Assembly: GCA_050741255.1 (NCBI GenBank) | Contig: JBOIEQ010000056.1 | Span: 1-25,965 of the forward strand | Length of the DNA stretch: 25,965 bases | From: CAZXNF01 sp050741255 | GTDB lineage: Bacteria > Pseudomonadota > Gammaproteobacteria > Burkholderiales > SG8-41 | Direction: 5' to 3' | In this document: positions 7,193 to 14,477 of the stretch, in pieces | Numbering within the stretch: the stretch's first letter is position 1 | Layout of the letters: each line of letters opens with the position of its first letter | The notes under the pieces: generated by a model | Database searches by the model: none | What the model saw: the letters and a program-made list of their open reading frames with translations, nothing else | What the model was told of the DNA's origin: nothing | Made by a program: the position numbers and the translations under genes

Positions 7193-8682
7193 CTTACATC
7201 CTCGCGCTCGACCAGGGCACCACCAGTTCCCGTGCCATCGTGTTCGACGATACGGGCGCCGTCCGTGGCGTTGCGCAGCGCGAGTTCCGGCAGATTTTTC
7301 CGCAGCCCGGCTGGGTCGAGCACAACCCGGAGGAACTGTGGGCGACGCAACTGGCGGTCGCCCAGGAAGCGATCGTGCGCGCGGGGCTGACGGCGCCCGA
7401 CATCGCCGCAATCGGCATCACCAACCAGCGCGAGACCACGCTCCTGTGGGAACGCGCGAGCGGTCGTCCGCTGGCCAACGCCATCGTTTGGCAGGACCGG
7501 CGCACAGCCGAGGCCTGCGACCGCCTGCGCGCGGAGGGTCATGCGGAGATGATCGCGCGCAAGACGGGGCTCGTGCCGGACGCCTATTTCTCCGGCACCA
7601 AGCTCGCCTGGCTGCTCGATCACGTGTCCGGCGCGCGGGCGCGCGCCGAACGCGGCGAACTCGCGTTCGGCACGGTCGATACCTGGCTTACGTGGAACCT
7701 GACCGGGGGCGCCGTGCACGCCACCGACGCGAGCAACGCCTCGCGCACGATGCTGTTCGACCTCGCGCGCGGCGACTGGGATGATGAGTTGTTGGCCTTG
7801 CTGCGGGTGCCGCGTGCTGTGCTGCCCGTGGTGGTGGCCTCGTCGGGCCTGCTTGGCGAGACCGCGGCGGGACTGTTCGGCGCACGCATCCCGATCGCCG
7901 GCATCGCGGGCGACCAGCAGGCGGCGCTCTTCGGGCAACGGTGCGTGACGCCCGGCATGGTGAAGAACACCTACGGCACGGGCTGCTTCATGCTGATGCA
8001 TACGGGCGCAGAACGAGTGGTCTCCCGCCACCAGTTGCTGACGACGGTCGCCTGGCGCACAGGCAGCACCCAGGAATACGCGCTGGAAGGCAGTGTGTTC
8101 ATCGCGGGGGCCGTTGTGCAGTGGCTGCGCGACGGCCTGAAGCTGATCCGCACCTCGGCGGAAGTGGAAACGCTGGCCCGCACCGTGCCGGACGCCGGCG
8201 GCGTGGTGTTGGTGCCGGCGTTCGCAGGTCTCGGCAGTCCGTATTGGGACCCGTACGCCCGCGGCACGCTGGTGGGCATGACGCGTGGCACGACCGGCGG
8301 TCATATCGCCCGCGCGGCGCTGGAATCGATTGCCTTCCAGGCGGCCGACGTACTGGAAGCGATGACCAACGACGCCGGCCGGCCGCTGGCCGAGTTGCGG
8401 GTGGACGGCGGGGCCGCGCGCAACGACCTGCTCATGCAGTTCCAGGCCGACCTTGCCGGGGTGCCGGTGGTGCGCTCGGCGGTGGCCGAGACCACGGCGC
8501 TGGGCGCGGCCTATCTCGCGGGCCGCGGGGCGGGCGTGTGGAAAAACGATGCCGAGATCGACCGCCAGTGGCGGGCGGAGCGGCGCTTCGAGCCGGCGAT
8601 GCTGAAGAAGGAAGCCGAGCGCAGGTTGGCCGAATGGCGGCGGGCGGTCGAGCGCGCGCGTGGCTGGGCGGCACCGGCATGA
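7189..8682 (+). CDS. glpK: Glycerol kinase
   Basis: A 497-residue FGGY-family kinase that phosphorylates glycerol to sn-glycerol 3-phosphate with ATP. It matches glycerol kinase along its length: MPYILALDQGTTSSRAIVFD at the start, GITNQRETTLLWER, AIVWQDRRTA, the glycerol-binding segment with YFSGTKLAWLLDHV, GTVDTWLTWNLTGG, AGDQQAALFGQ, NTYGTGCFMLM, and the GLGSPYWDPYARG signature near residue 345. The ATG is the only plausible start: an in-frame stop lies at 7126 and no ATG, GTG or TTG intervenes. There is no Shine-Dalgarno because the upstream sequence is repeat element 3. The 3' end overlaps the next gene by four bases. Confidence 0.97.
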   Translation: MPYILALDQGTTSSRAIVFDDTGAVRGVAQREFRQIFPQPGWVEHNPEELWATQLAVAQEAIVRAGLTAPDIAAIGITNQRETTLLWERASGRPLANAIVWQDRRTAEACDRLRAEGHAEMIARKTGLVPDAYFSGTKLAWLLDHVSGARARAERGELAFGTVDTWLTWNLTGGAVHATDASNASRTMLFDLARGDWDDELLALLRVPRAVLPVVVASSGLLGETAAGLFGARIPIAGIAGDQQAALFGQRCVTPGMVKNTYGTGCFMLMHTGAERVVSRHQLLTTVAWRTGSTQEYALEGSVFIAGAVVQWLRDGLKLIRTSAEVETLARTVPDAGGVVLVPAFAGLGSPYWDPYARGTLVGMTRGTTGGHIARAALESIAFQAADVLEAMTNDAGRPLAELRVDGGAARNDLLMQFQADLAGVPVVRSAVAETTALGAAYLAGRGAGVWKNDAEIDRQWRAERRFEPAMLKKEAERRLAEWRRAVERARGWAAPA

Positions 8683-9641
8683 GCGTGCGTGCGCTTTTCG
8701 TGTGCTTGCTGGTCCTGCCGGCCGCCCTGGCGGGTGCGCAGGCCTATCCATCCAAAGCCGTGCGCATGATCGTGCCTTCCACGCCGGGCGGCGGGCCGGA
8801 CATCATGGCGCGGGCCGTCGGGCAGAAGCTGACCGAAGCGTGGGGACAGGCGGTCGTGATCGAAAACCGCGGTGGCGCCGGCGGCATCATCGGTTCGGAA
8901 GCGGCGGCGAAAGCACCGCCGGACGGCTACACGCTCGTGATGGCCAACGCCGGTTCGCACGCGGTCAACGCCAGCCTGTATGCGAAGCTGCCGTACGATC
9001 CGGTGAAGGATTTCGCGCCCGTCACGCTGGTTTCGTCCGCGCCCAACATCCTGATCGTGCATCCGTCGCTGCCGGCAAAAACCGTGCGCGAACTGGTCGC
9101 GCTGGCAAAGCAGAAGCCCGACACACTGACCTTCGGCTCGGGCAGCAACGGCAGCACCGCGCACCTGACCGGGGAGTTGTTCAAGCTGGCCGCCGGCGTG
9201 CGCCTGGTGCACGTGCCGTTCAAGGGCGCGCCCGCGGCGGTGATCGGTGTGATCTCCGGGGAAGTCGCGCTCGCCTTTCCCAATATTCCGCCGGCCTTGC
9301 CGCAGGTGAAGGCCGGCAAGCTGCGCGCGCTGGGCGTCACGACCTTGAAGCGCGCCGCCGCGGCGCCGGAGATTCCGACGCTCGATGAAGCCGGCCTGCC
9401 GGGATTCGAGGCCGTCGCGTGGTTCGGCGTGCTCGCGCCGGCCGGCACGCCGCGCGACATCGTGCTGAAGGTGAGCCAGGAAATCGCGCGCATCGTTCGC
9501 ACGCCGGAGATGCAGGACCGCCTGCGGCTGGAAGGCGCGGAGGCCGTCGGCTCGACGCCCGAGCAGTTCGCCGAGACGATCCGGCGCGATATCGCGAAGT
9601 GGGCGGTGGTGGTGAAGGCGTCGGGCGCGCGGGCGGACTAG
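8679..9641 (+). CDS. Bug/TctC-family periplasmic solute-binding protein (copy 1)
   Basis: A 320-residue exported binding protein of the tripartite tricarboxylate receptor family. A signal peptide ends at about GAQA (residue 22), after which the mature protein opens YPSKAVRMIVPSTPGGGPDI and contains ENRGGAGGIIGSEAAAKAPPDGYTL and HVPFKGAPAAVIGV, the standard Bug motifs that bind carboxylated ligands through backbone contacts. The ATG overlaps the glpK stop (ATGA), so it is translated from the glpK message, an unexpected partner unless the ligand feeds the same metabolism. No TctA or TctB membrane subunits are in the window. Its stop shares CTAG with the convergent gene. Confidence 0.92.
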   Translation: MSVRALFVCLLVLPAALAGAQAYPSKAVRMIVPSTPGGGPDIMARAVGQKLTEAWGQAVVIENRGGAGGIIGSEAAAKAPPDGYTLVMANAGSHAVNASLYAKLPYDPVKDFAPVTLVSSAPNILIVHPSLPAKTVRELVALAKQKPDTLTFGSGSNGSTAHLTGELFKLAAGVRLVHVPFKGAPAAVIGVISGEVALAFPNIPPALPQVKAGKLRALGVTTLKRAAAAPEIPTLDEAGLPGFEAVAWFGVLAPAGTPRDIVLKVSQEIARIVRTPEMQDRLRLEGAEAVGSTPEQFAETIRRDIAKWAVVVKASGARAD

Positions 9642-10630
9642 TCGATCTTCGCGCCGGAGAGCCGGACGACCTCGCCCCACTTCTTGATCTCGGCGGCGAG
9701 GAATTTATTGAAGTCTTCGCTGCTGCCGCCCAGCGGCTCGACGCCGATGTCCATGATGCGCTTGCGGAAGGCGGGGTCCGCGAGCAGGCGGTTGGTTTCG
9801 GCGTTGAGTTTCGCCACGATCGGCTGCGGCGTGCCCTTGGGCGCGAGCAGGCCGAACCAGGCGGAGGACTCCAGCCCCTTCATGCCCGCTTCAGTGGAGG
9901 TCGGCACGTCCGGCAACTGCTGCGAGCGGCGCGGCGACAGCACGACGATGGCGCGCACGCGGTCGGCCTTCACCTGCTGCCAGATGCCGGTCATCAGCTG
10001 GAACATGGCCTGGATGCGGCCGGCGATGAGGTCCTGCGTGCCGAGGTCCGCACCCTTGTAGGGCACATGGACCATCTGCGTCTTGGTCAGCACCTTGAAG
10101 AGTTCGCCGGCGAGGTGCATGGAGCTGCCGTTGCCGGAGGAGCCGAAACTGATCTTGTCCGGGTTGGCGCGCGCGTAGTCGGTGAATTCCTTCAGCGTCT
10201 TCACCGGCAGCGACGGGTTCACGACCAGGATGTTGGGCACGTCGCCATAGAGGACGATGTGCTCGTAGTCCCTGACCGGGTCGAAGGGCAGGTCCTTGTA
10301 GAGGTGCAGGTTGACGGCGAGCGCGCCGGCCGAAGCCATCACCAGCGTGTAGCCGTCGGGATCGGCCTTGGCGGCGAGCGCCATCCCGACGTTGAAGTTC
10401 GCGCCGGGCCGGTTGTCGATGATGAAGTTCTGGCCGAAAGATTTGCCGAGCGCTTCGCCCAGCACCCGCGTGATCGGGTCGATGGTGCCGCCGGGCGGCG
10501 ACGGGATGATCATCCGGATGGGGCGGGTGGGGTAGTCGCCGGCGGTGTCCTTCGACGCCGCAAAAACGGCGCCGCTGCCGCTCCACAGTCCTGCGGCCAG
10601 TACCGTGGTTAGTGCCAGTGCGGTTCGCAT
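9638..10630 (-). CDS. Bug/TctC-family periplasmic solute-binding protein (copy 2)
   Basis: A 330-residue Bug protein. The start chosen is the ATG at 10628-10630, which has AGGA upstream and gives a clean signal peptide (MRTALALTTVLAAGLWSGSG, cleaved near AVFA). Family motifs are DYPTRPIRMIIPSPPGGTID, DNRPGANFNVG, DPDGYTLVMAS and HVPYKGADLGTQDL. A GTG seven codons upstream is possible but would spoil the signal sequence. It lies 17 bases after copy 3 and is probably cotranscribed from the promoter near 11670. Ligand specificity cannot be predicted; ligands known for this family include citrate, amino acids, nicotinate and phthalate-like acids. Confidence 0.92.
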   Translation of the reverse strand: MRTALALTTVLAAGLWSGSGAVFAASKDTAGDYPTRPIRMIIPSPPGGTIDPITRVLGEALGKSFGQNFIIDNRPGANFNVGMALAAKADPDGYTLVMASAGALAVNLHLYKDLPFDPVRDYEHIVLYGDVPNILVVNPSLPVKTLKEFTDYARANPDKISFGSSGNGSSMHLAGELFKVLTKTQMVHVPYKGADLGTQDLIAGRIQAMFQLMTGIWQQVKADRVRAIVVLSPRRSQQLPDVPTSTEAGMKGLESSAWFGLLAPKGTPQPIVAKLNAETNRLLADPAFRKRIMDIGVEPLGGSSEDFNKFLAAEIKKWGEVVRLSGAKID

Positions 10631-10647
10631 CGGGAGTCCTTTCGTGA

Positions 10648-11634
10648 TCACTCAAGCCTGACGTTGGCGGTCTTGATGACCTTCGCCCAGCGCGCCCGGT
10701 CTTCCTTCAGCAGCGCCGCGAACTGCTCGGGCGTGCTGCCCACGACATCGGAACCGAGCGTCGCGAGCCGCTCGCGCGTTTCCGGCATTTGCAGGACGGC
10801 ATGCATTTCACGGTAGAGGCGGTCGATCACCGGTTTGGGCGTGCCGGCGGTGGTCGCCACGCCGGCCCAGACCGGCACTTCGAAATTCTTCACGCCCGCT
10901 TCGATGATGGTTGGCACCTCGGGCATCATGGCCGAGCGTTTCTTTGCCGCCACGCCCAGCGCGCGCACCTTGCCGCTGGCGGTAAACGGCTGTGCCGAGG
11001 CCGTGGTGATGAACAGCAATTGCACCTGGCCGCCGATGAGGTCCGTGAAGGCCGGCACCGCGCCCTTGTACGGCACATGGGTCATCTCGGTGCCGGTGTA
11101 GGTCTTGAACAGTTCCATCGTCAGGTGCGAGATGCTGCCGTTGCCGACCGAGGCGTAGTTGAGCTGGCCGGGCTTTGCCCTGGCGAGCGACAGGGCTTCG
11201 GCCACCGACTTCGCGGGAAATGCCGGGCTGGCGATCAGCGCCATGGGCGTTTCGACGAGCTGGGTGACGGGTCCGAGGTCTTTCTGCGGATCGTACGGCA
11301 ATTTGGACTGCAGGCTCGGTGCGATCGTGATCGGCCCGGCGGTGATCATCAGCAGTGTGTGGCCATCGGGCTGCGCGCGGGCGGTGAGTTCGGTGGCGAT
11401 GATGCCGGCCGCGCCGCTGCGGTTGTCGACGACAACCGGCTGGCCGAGGCGCTCGGACAGCCGGCCGCCGACGATGCGCGCGATCACGTCCTGCGAGCCG
11501 CCGGGCAGGAAAGGCGAAATGAAACGGATCGGGCGGTTGGGAAAGTCGCTGGCCACGGGTTTGTCGGCCGCGCCCGCCAGCGGCGCCAGCAGGGCGGAGG
11601 CCAGACACAGCAGCATGCGGACGGACGGGTTCAT
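10648..11634 (-). CDS. Bug/TctC-family periplasmic solute-binding protein (copy 3)
   Basis: A 328-residue Bug protein with a signal peptide (MNPSVRMLLCLASALLAPLA, cleaved near AGAA) and the family pattern DFPNRPIRFISPFLPGGSQD, VVDNRSGAAGIIATEL, QPDGHTLLMIT and HVPYKGAVPAFTDL. It is the first gene of a two-gene tandem with copy 2, but the mature proteins differ throughout, so this is not a recent duplication. The ATG at 11632-11634 is preceded by a weak AAGG. A promoter and a tandem repeat are visible just upstream. As with the other copies, there is no TctAB membrane pair here, so it is an orphan receptor or shares a distant transporter. Confidence 0.92.
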   Translation of the reverse strand: MNPSVRMLLCLASALLAPLAGAADKPVASDFPNRPIRFISPFLPGGSQDVIARIVGGRLSERLGQPVVVDNRSGAAGIIATELTARAQPDGHTLLMITAGPITIAPSLQSKLPYDPQKDLGPVTQLVETPMALIASPAFPAKSVAEALSLARAKPGQLNYASVGNGSISHLTMELFKTYTGTEMTHVPYKGAVPAFTDLIGGQVQLLFITTASAQPFTASGKVRALGVAAKKRSAMMPEVPTIIEAGVKNFEVPVWAGVATTAGTPKPVIDRLYREMHAVLQMPETRERLATLGSDVVGSTPEQFAALLKEDRARWAKVIKTANVRLE

Positions 11635-11666
11635 GGGAAGTGGCCTTGCCGGTATGTCACGCCGGG

Positions 11667-11696
11667 ATTGTGCGGCGCAAGGTAAAGGATGGTCAA
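11667..11696 (-). promoter_or_regulatory. Sigma-70-like promoter for the tandem Bug genes
   Basis: On the minus strand TTGACC (11696-11691) and CACAAT (11672-11667) are separated by 18 bases, 32 bases before the copy 3 ATG. The -35 box is a five-of-six match to TTGACA; the -10 box matches four of six. Confidence 0.5.
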
Positions 11697-11718
11697 ACGA
11701 AAATGCGACGAAAATGCG
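11697..11718. repeat. Perfect 11-bp tandem repeat next to the Bug promoter
   Basis: ACGAAAATGCG occurs twice head to tail, followed by a further ACGA and a decayed GTGTGCGAC. It abuts the -35 box of the inferred promoter, the usual position of an activator-binding site. One helical turn (11 bp) separates the copies, so both would face the same side of the DNA. Confidence 0.7.
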
Positions 11719-11758
11719 ACGACTGTGTGCGACAGCGCGGGGTGCCGCGCCGGCGCGC

Positions 11759-12013
11759 TTACTGCGGGAGTGCGGCGCCGTTCGCGGCGTCGCCGGCCGG
11801 CGTGCCCGTGCGATTCACGACCATGCGGTCGTGCAGCTTGCGGATGATGCTGCTGCCGGTGGTGACGCAGGCGAAGGGGAACAGGGCGTGGAGGAAGCAG
11901 GCGATGCCGCCGGCCACCATCCAGAAGGCGAAGCCACACGCATGGACCAGGTGCTGCCAGTAGGTTTCGCCAACGGTGGCGGGGTGCTCGGTGAAGATCC
12001 GGGTGAGGCGCAT
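11759..12013 (-). CDS. DUF6356-family small protein
   Basis: An 84-residue protein. The N-terminal pattern TRIFTEHPATVGETYWQHLVHA followed by a hydrophobic stretch (GFAFWMVAGGIACFLHALFPFAC) and TTGSSIIRKLHDRMV matches, from memory, the DUF6356 family, whose function is not known. One or two membrane-embedded helices are likely (about residues 28-50). The polar alanine/glycine-rich tail after residue 68 looks disordered. The ATG at 12011-12013 has GGAG eight bases upstream. A TATGAT hexamer on the minus strand at 12058-12053 could be its -10 box. It is divergent from the AsnC-type regulator and shares its operator region. Confidence 0.8.
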   Translation of the reverse strand: MRLTRIFTEHPATVGETYWQHLVHACGFAFWMVAGGIACFLHALFPFACVTTGSSIIRKLHDRMVVNRTGTPAGDAANGAALPQ

Positions 12014-12083
12014 GGCGGGACTCCGTGTCGGCGTGGCAGCGGGAATGTCGCCATCATAAGCATCCCGGCCCGAAAGCTTATTC

Positions 12084-12133
12084 CATTTATTGCCAATAAA
12101 TGCAAATTTAGAGCAATATTATTGCTCAATAAT
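12084..12133. promoter_or_regulatory. Array of perfect dyads between DUF6356 and the AsnC-type regulator
   Basis: Three perfect inverted repeats share the half-site ATTG/CAAT. They are CATTTATTG-C-CAATAAATG (12084-12102), GAGCAATA-T-TATTGCTC (12111-12127), and ATTATTG-CT-CAATAAT (12118-12133), which overlaps the second. The first two are centred 26 bases apart. The tract is strikingly AT-rich against the GC-rich background and ends ten bases before the regulator ATG. This is the expected place and form of an AsnC/Lrp autoregulatory site, probably also acting on the divergent gene. Confidence 0.7.
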
Positions 12134-12142
12134 TTCGCTATT

Positions 12143-12628
12143 ATGGAAAACAATTCTGTGCCCGCCATGAACGCCACCGACAAGAAGATCCTGAAGCTGC
12201 TGCAGGAGGACGCCTCCCTGTCCGTGTCCGCCATCGCGGACAAGGTGAACCTGTCCCCCGCACCGTGCTGGCGGCGCATCCAGAAGCTGAAGGACGAGGG
12301 CGTCATCCGCCGGGAGGTCGCCTTGTGCGACCCGGCGAAGCTCAACGTCGGCGTCACCGTGTTCGTGGCGGTCAAGACGAGCCAGCACAACGCCGCCTGG
12401 CTGGAGCGCTTCGCGAAGGGCGTGGCGGACATCCCGCAGGTGGTCGAGTTCTACCGCATGAGTGGCGACATCGATTACCTGCTCCGGGTCGTGGTACCCG
12501 ACATCGCGGCCTACGACGCCATCTATAAGAAGCTGATCAAGATCGTGGACCTGACCGACGTGAGCTCGAGTTTCGCGATGGAGCAGATCAAATACACTAC
12601 CGCGCTGCCGCTGGATTATGTCGAATGA
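12143..12628 (+). CDS. Lrp/AsnC-family transcriptional regulator
   Basis: A regulator of 161 residues, or 153 from the internal ATG at 12167. After MNATDKKILKLLQEDASLSV comes the helix-turn-helix (AIADKVNLSPAPCWRRIQKLKDEGVI), the typical AsnC N-terminal domain. From about residue 70 an RAM/AsnC ligand-binding beta-alpha-beta domain follows (VGVTVFVAVKTSQHNAAWLE, then MSGDIDYLLRVVVPDIAAYD). The 12167 start fits family length best; neither start has a clear Shine-Dalgarno, and the longer form begins ten bases after the operator array. It probably represses or activates its own promoter and the following UroD-like/SDR genes, which begin 20 bases after its stop. Confidence 0.93.
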   Translation: MENNSVPAMNATDKKILKLLQEDASLSVSAIADKVNLSPAPCWRRIQKLKDEGVIRREVALCDPAKLNVGVTVFVAVKTSQHNAAWLERFAKGVADIPQVVEFYRMSGDIDYLLRVVVPDIAAYDAIYKKLIKIVDLTDVSSSFAMEQIKYTTALPLDYVE

Positions 12629-12647
12629 AATTCATGAAAGGAAGGTA

Positions 12648-13595
12648 ATGAACAAACGCGAACGTTTCATGGCCGCCGTTGCCGGCGGCGAGGTCGATTA
12701 CCCGCCGTGCACGGTCTGGGTGCATTTCGTCACCGATGCGCTGGCCCCCGAGGAGGCGGCGCGCCGCCACGCGACCTTCGTGCGCACCTACGACTGGGAC
12801 ATCGCCAAGGTGATGCACGACTACCGCTATCCGCTGCCCCCCGGCATGGAAACGCTGGAGAAACCCGCGGACATGCTGCGCTTCGAGAAGCTGCCGGTCA
12901 CGACCCAGTGCTACCAGCAGCAGCTGCAGCTGATCCGTTCCCTGCGCAAGGAACTGGGCCCCGACGTGCCGATCGTGGACACCTTCTTTGATCCTTTCCA
13001 GCAGGTGCTGCGCCGCGCCGGCTTCAGCAAGGCCGAACTGATCTACGGCAACCCGAAGGAAGCGCTGAAGATGCTCGATGCGGTGACCGAGACGGTGTGC
13101 GGCTACCTGCGGGAACTCAAAGCCGCCGGCTGCGACGGCGTGCTGTATTCCATCAACGGCGCCATCGCGCCTCCCGGCGACCGCGGCATCGACGACGCCA
13201 CCTTCAAGACCTTCCTGCGTCCCTTCGACCTGCGTGTGTGCGAGGCGATGGAAGGCATGGTGCGCATCCTGCACGTGCACGGCACGCACGTGGACATGAA
13301 ACGCGTGCTGGACTACCCGGTCGAGGTGTTCAGCGTCTCGGACCGGCTGAAGGGCAATCCCACGCTCGCCGAGCTGCGCAAGATGACGGACAAGTGCCTG
13401 ATGGGCGGCATCAACGAGCAGAAGATCCAGGAGCGCTCCATCCCCGAGATCCGCGAAGAGATGTGGGACGCGTTCAAGCAGGCCGGCAAGCGCAAATTCC
13501 TGCTGACGCCGGGCTGCACCAGCGCGCCGCAGACGCCGGAGCACATCCTGCGGGCGGTGCGCGAGACCTCGCGCGCGATGGCGCAGGCGAAATAG
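12648..13595 (+). CDS. Uroporphyrinogen decarboxylase-like (URO-D/MtaA-type) protein
   Basis: A 315-residue protein of the URO-D superfamily, TIM-barrel fold. The ATG at 12648 has a strong AGGAAGG. It resembles the corrinoid methyltransferase side of the family more than haem-pathway HemE: visible segments are VDTFFDPFQQVL (110-121), AAGCDGVLYSING (159-171), ILHVHGTHVDM (207-217) and LTPGCTSAPQTP (286-297). In MtaA-type methyltransferases zinc is held by H-x-C and a later C; here the first motif is H209-V-H211 and the later one C290, so a metal site is conceivable but altered. No corrinoid protein is nearby. Between an AsnC regulator and an SDR-like gene, a role in catabolism or demethylation is a guess. 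Confidence 0.82.
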   Translation: MNKRERFMAAVAGGEVDYPPCTVWVHFVTDALAPEEAARRHATFVRTYDWDIAKVMHDYRYPLPPGMETLEKPADMLRFEKLPVTTQCYQQQLQLIRSLRKELGPDVPIVDTFFDPFQQVLRRAGFSKAELIYGNPKEALKMLDAVTETVCGYLRELKAAGCDGVLYSINGAIAPPGDRGIDDATFKTFLRPFDLRVCEAMEGMVRILHVHGTHVDMKRVLDYPVEVFSVSDRLKGNPTLAELRKMTDKCLMGGINEQKIQERSIPEIREEMWDAFKQAGKRKFLLTPGCTSAPQTPEHILRAVRETSRAMAQAK

Positions 13596-13598
13596 CGT

Positions 13599-14372
13599 TT
13601 GGAGTTCGGTCTGCGGGGCAAGGTCGTAGCCATCGTCGGCGGCAGCGAGGGCATCGGGCGCGCCACGGCGCTGCGCTTCGTCGCTGAGGGTGCGAAGCTC
13701 GCCCTCTGCGCCCGCCGCGCAGAGGTGCTGAGCGCCTTTGCCGCCGAACTGAAGGCGCTCGGCGGTGACGTGCTGACGGTGCCTGCCGATGCTTCGAAAG
13801 CCGGCGAGATGGAACGCTTCGTCGATGAAACGGTGCGGCGTTTCGGCCGCATCGACGTCCTCGTCAACAACGCCGGCAGCACCTCACAAGGTCCGTTCGA
13901 ACAGGCGGACGACGCCAAGTGGGATTACGACCTGAGCGTGAAGCTGATGGCGCAGGTACGCGCGGCGCGCGCCGCGATTCCGCACATGCGCCGGCAGGGC
14001 GGCGGCAGCATCGTCAACATCAGCATGGCGGGCGCGAAGACGCCACACGCGGCGTCCTTTCCGACCAGCGTGAGCCGCGCCGCCGGGCTGGCCCTGACCA
14101 AGGGCCTGTCCAAGGAAGTCGCGGCCGACAACATCCGCGTGAACGTGATCGGGCTGGGCTGGATCAAGTCGCGGCAGCAGGAACTGCGCGCCGCGCAGGC
14201 GGGGCTGTCGGTCGCGGACCACTACCGGCAACTCGGCCCCAAGGTACCGCTCGGCCGGCTGGGCGAGCCGGACGAAGTCGCGAAGGTGATCGTGTACCTC
14301 GCGTCGGACGCGGCGAGCTACGTGACGGGGTCCTGCATCAATGTGGACGGCGGGAACTCGGGGGTACTGTAA
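13599..14372 (+). CDS. SDR-family protein lacking the catalytic tetrad
   Basis: A 257-residue Rossmann-fold protein with classical SDR architecture: nucleotide-binding GGSEGIG at 14-20, NNAG at 90-93, and a C-terminus YVTGSCINVDGG typical of enoyl/ketoacyl reductases. The Asn-Ser-Tyr-Lys tetrad is replaced: by spacing, the Ser position is M143, the Tyr position (13 residues on) is T156 and the Lys position (17 on) is R160, within PTSVSRAAGLALTK; the Asn position is probably K115. The surrounding fold is otherwise intact, so this is not decay. The start is TTG at 13599, three bases after the upstream stop, with no strong Shine-Dalgarno; it places MEFGLRGKVVAIVGG correctly. Confidence 0.9.
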   Translation: MEFGLRGKVVAIVGGSEGIGRATALRFVAEGAKLALCARRAEVLSAFAAELKALGGDVLTVPADASKAGEMERFVDETVRRFGRIDVLVNNAGSTSQGPFEQADDAKWDYDLSVKLMAQVRAARAAIPHMRRQGGGSIVNISMAGAKTPHAASFPTSVSRAAGLALTKGLSKEVAADNIRVNVIGLGWIKSRQQELRAAQAGLSVADHYRQLGPKVPLGRLGEPDEVAKVIVYLASDAASYVTGSCINVDGGNSGVL

Positions 14373-14380
14373 AAGCGCAA

Positions 14381-14465
14381 GGCGTCTTTGCCGCCAAGAC
14401 GCCAAGACGCCAAGGAAGTCGGAAGAGAGTATGGCCGTTCTTGGCGCCTCGGCGTCTTGGCGGCC
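14381..14465. repeat. Iterated-octamer inverted repeat (element 2)
   Basis: The left arm has CGCCAAGA (14392), CGCCAAGA (14400) and CGCCAAGG (14408) in 8-base register; the right arm (14438-14465) carries inverted copies. Bases 14390-14417 pair with 14438-14464 with two mismatches and one bulge around a 20-base loop. A local alternative also exists: GGCGTCTT (14381-14388) is the perfect complement of AAGACGCC (14396-14403). It fills the spacer between the convergent SDR and Bug genes and could act as a two-way terminator. The unit agrees with element 1 at six of eight bases. Confidence 0.85.
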
Positions 14466-14477
14466 AACCCGCAGTGG

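Noticed and set aside
7078..8751. A 557-codon minus-strand frame opposite glpK
   Set aside because: Antisense to an intact glycerol kinase, with low-complexity Arg/His/Gly content.
9638..11634. Tandem duplication of the two minus-strand Bug genes
   Set aside because: The translated proteins differ over their whole length, apart from family motifs, so this is old divergence rather than a recent repeat.
11159..12142. A long in-frame extension upstream of the AsnC-type regulator
   Set aside because: It crosses the Bug gene, the DUF6356 gene and the operator array; homology begins only at the regulator's own ATG.
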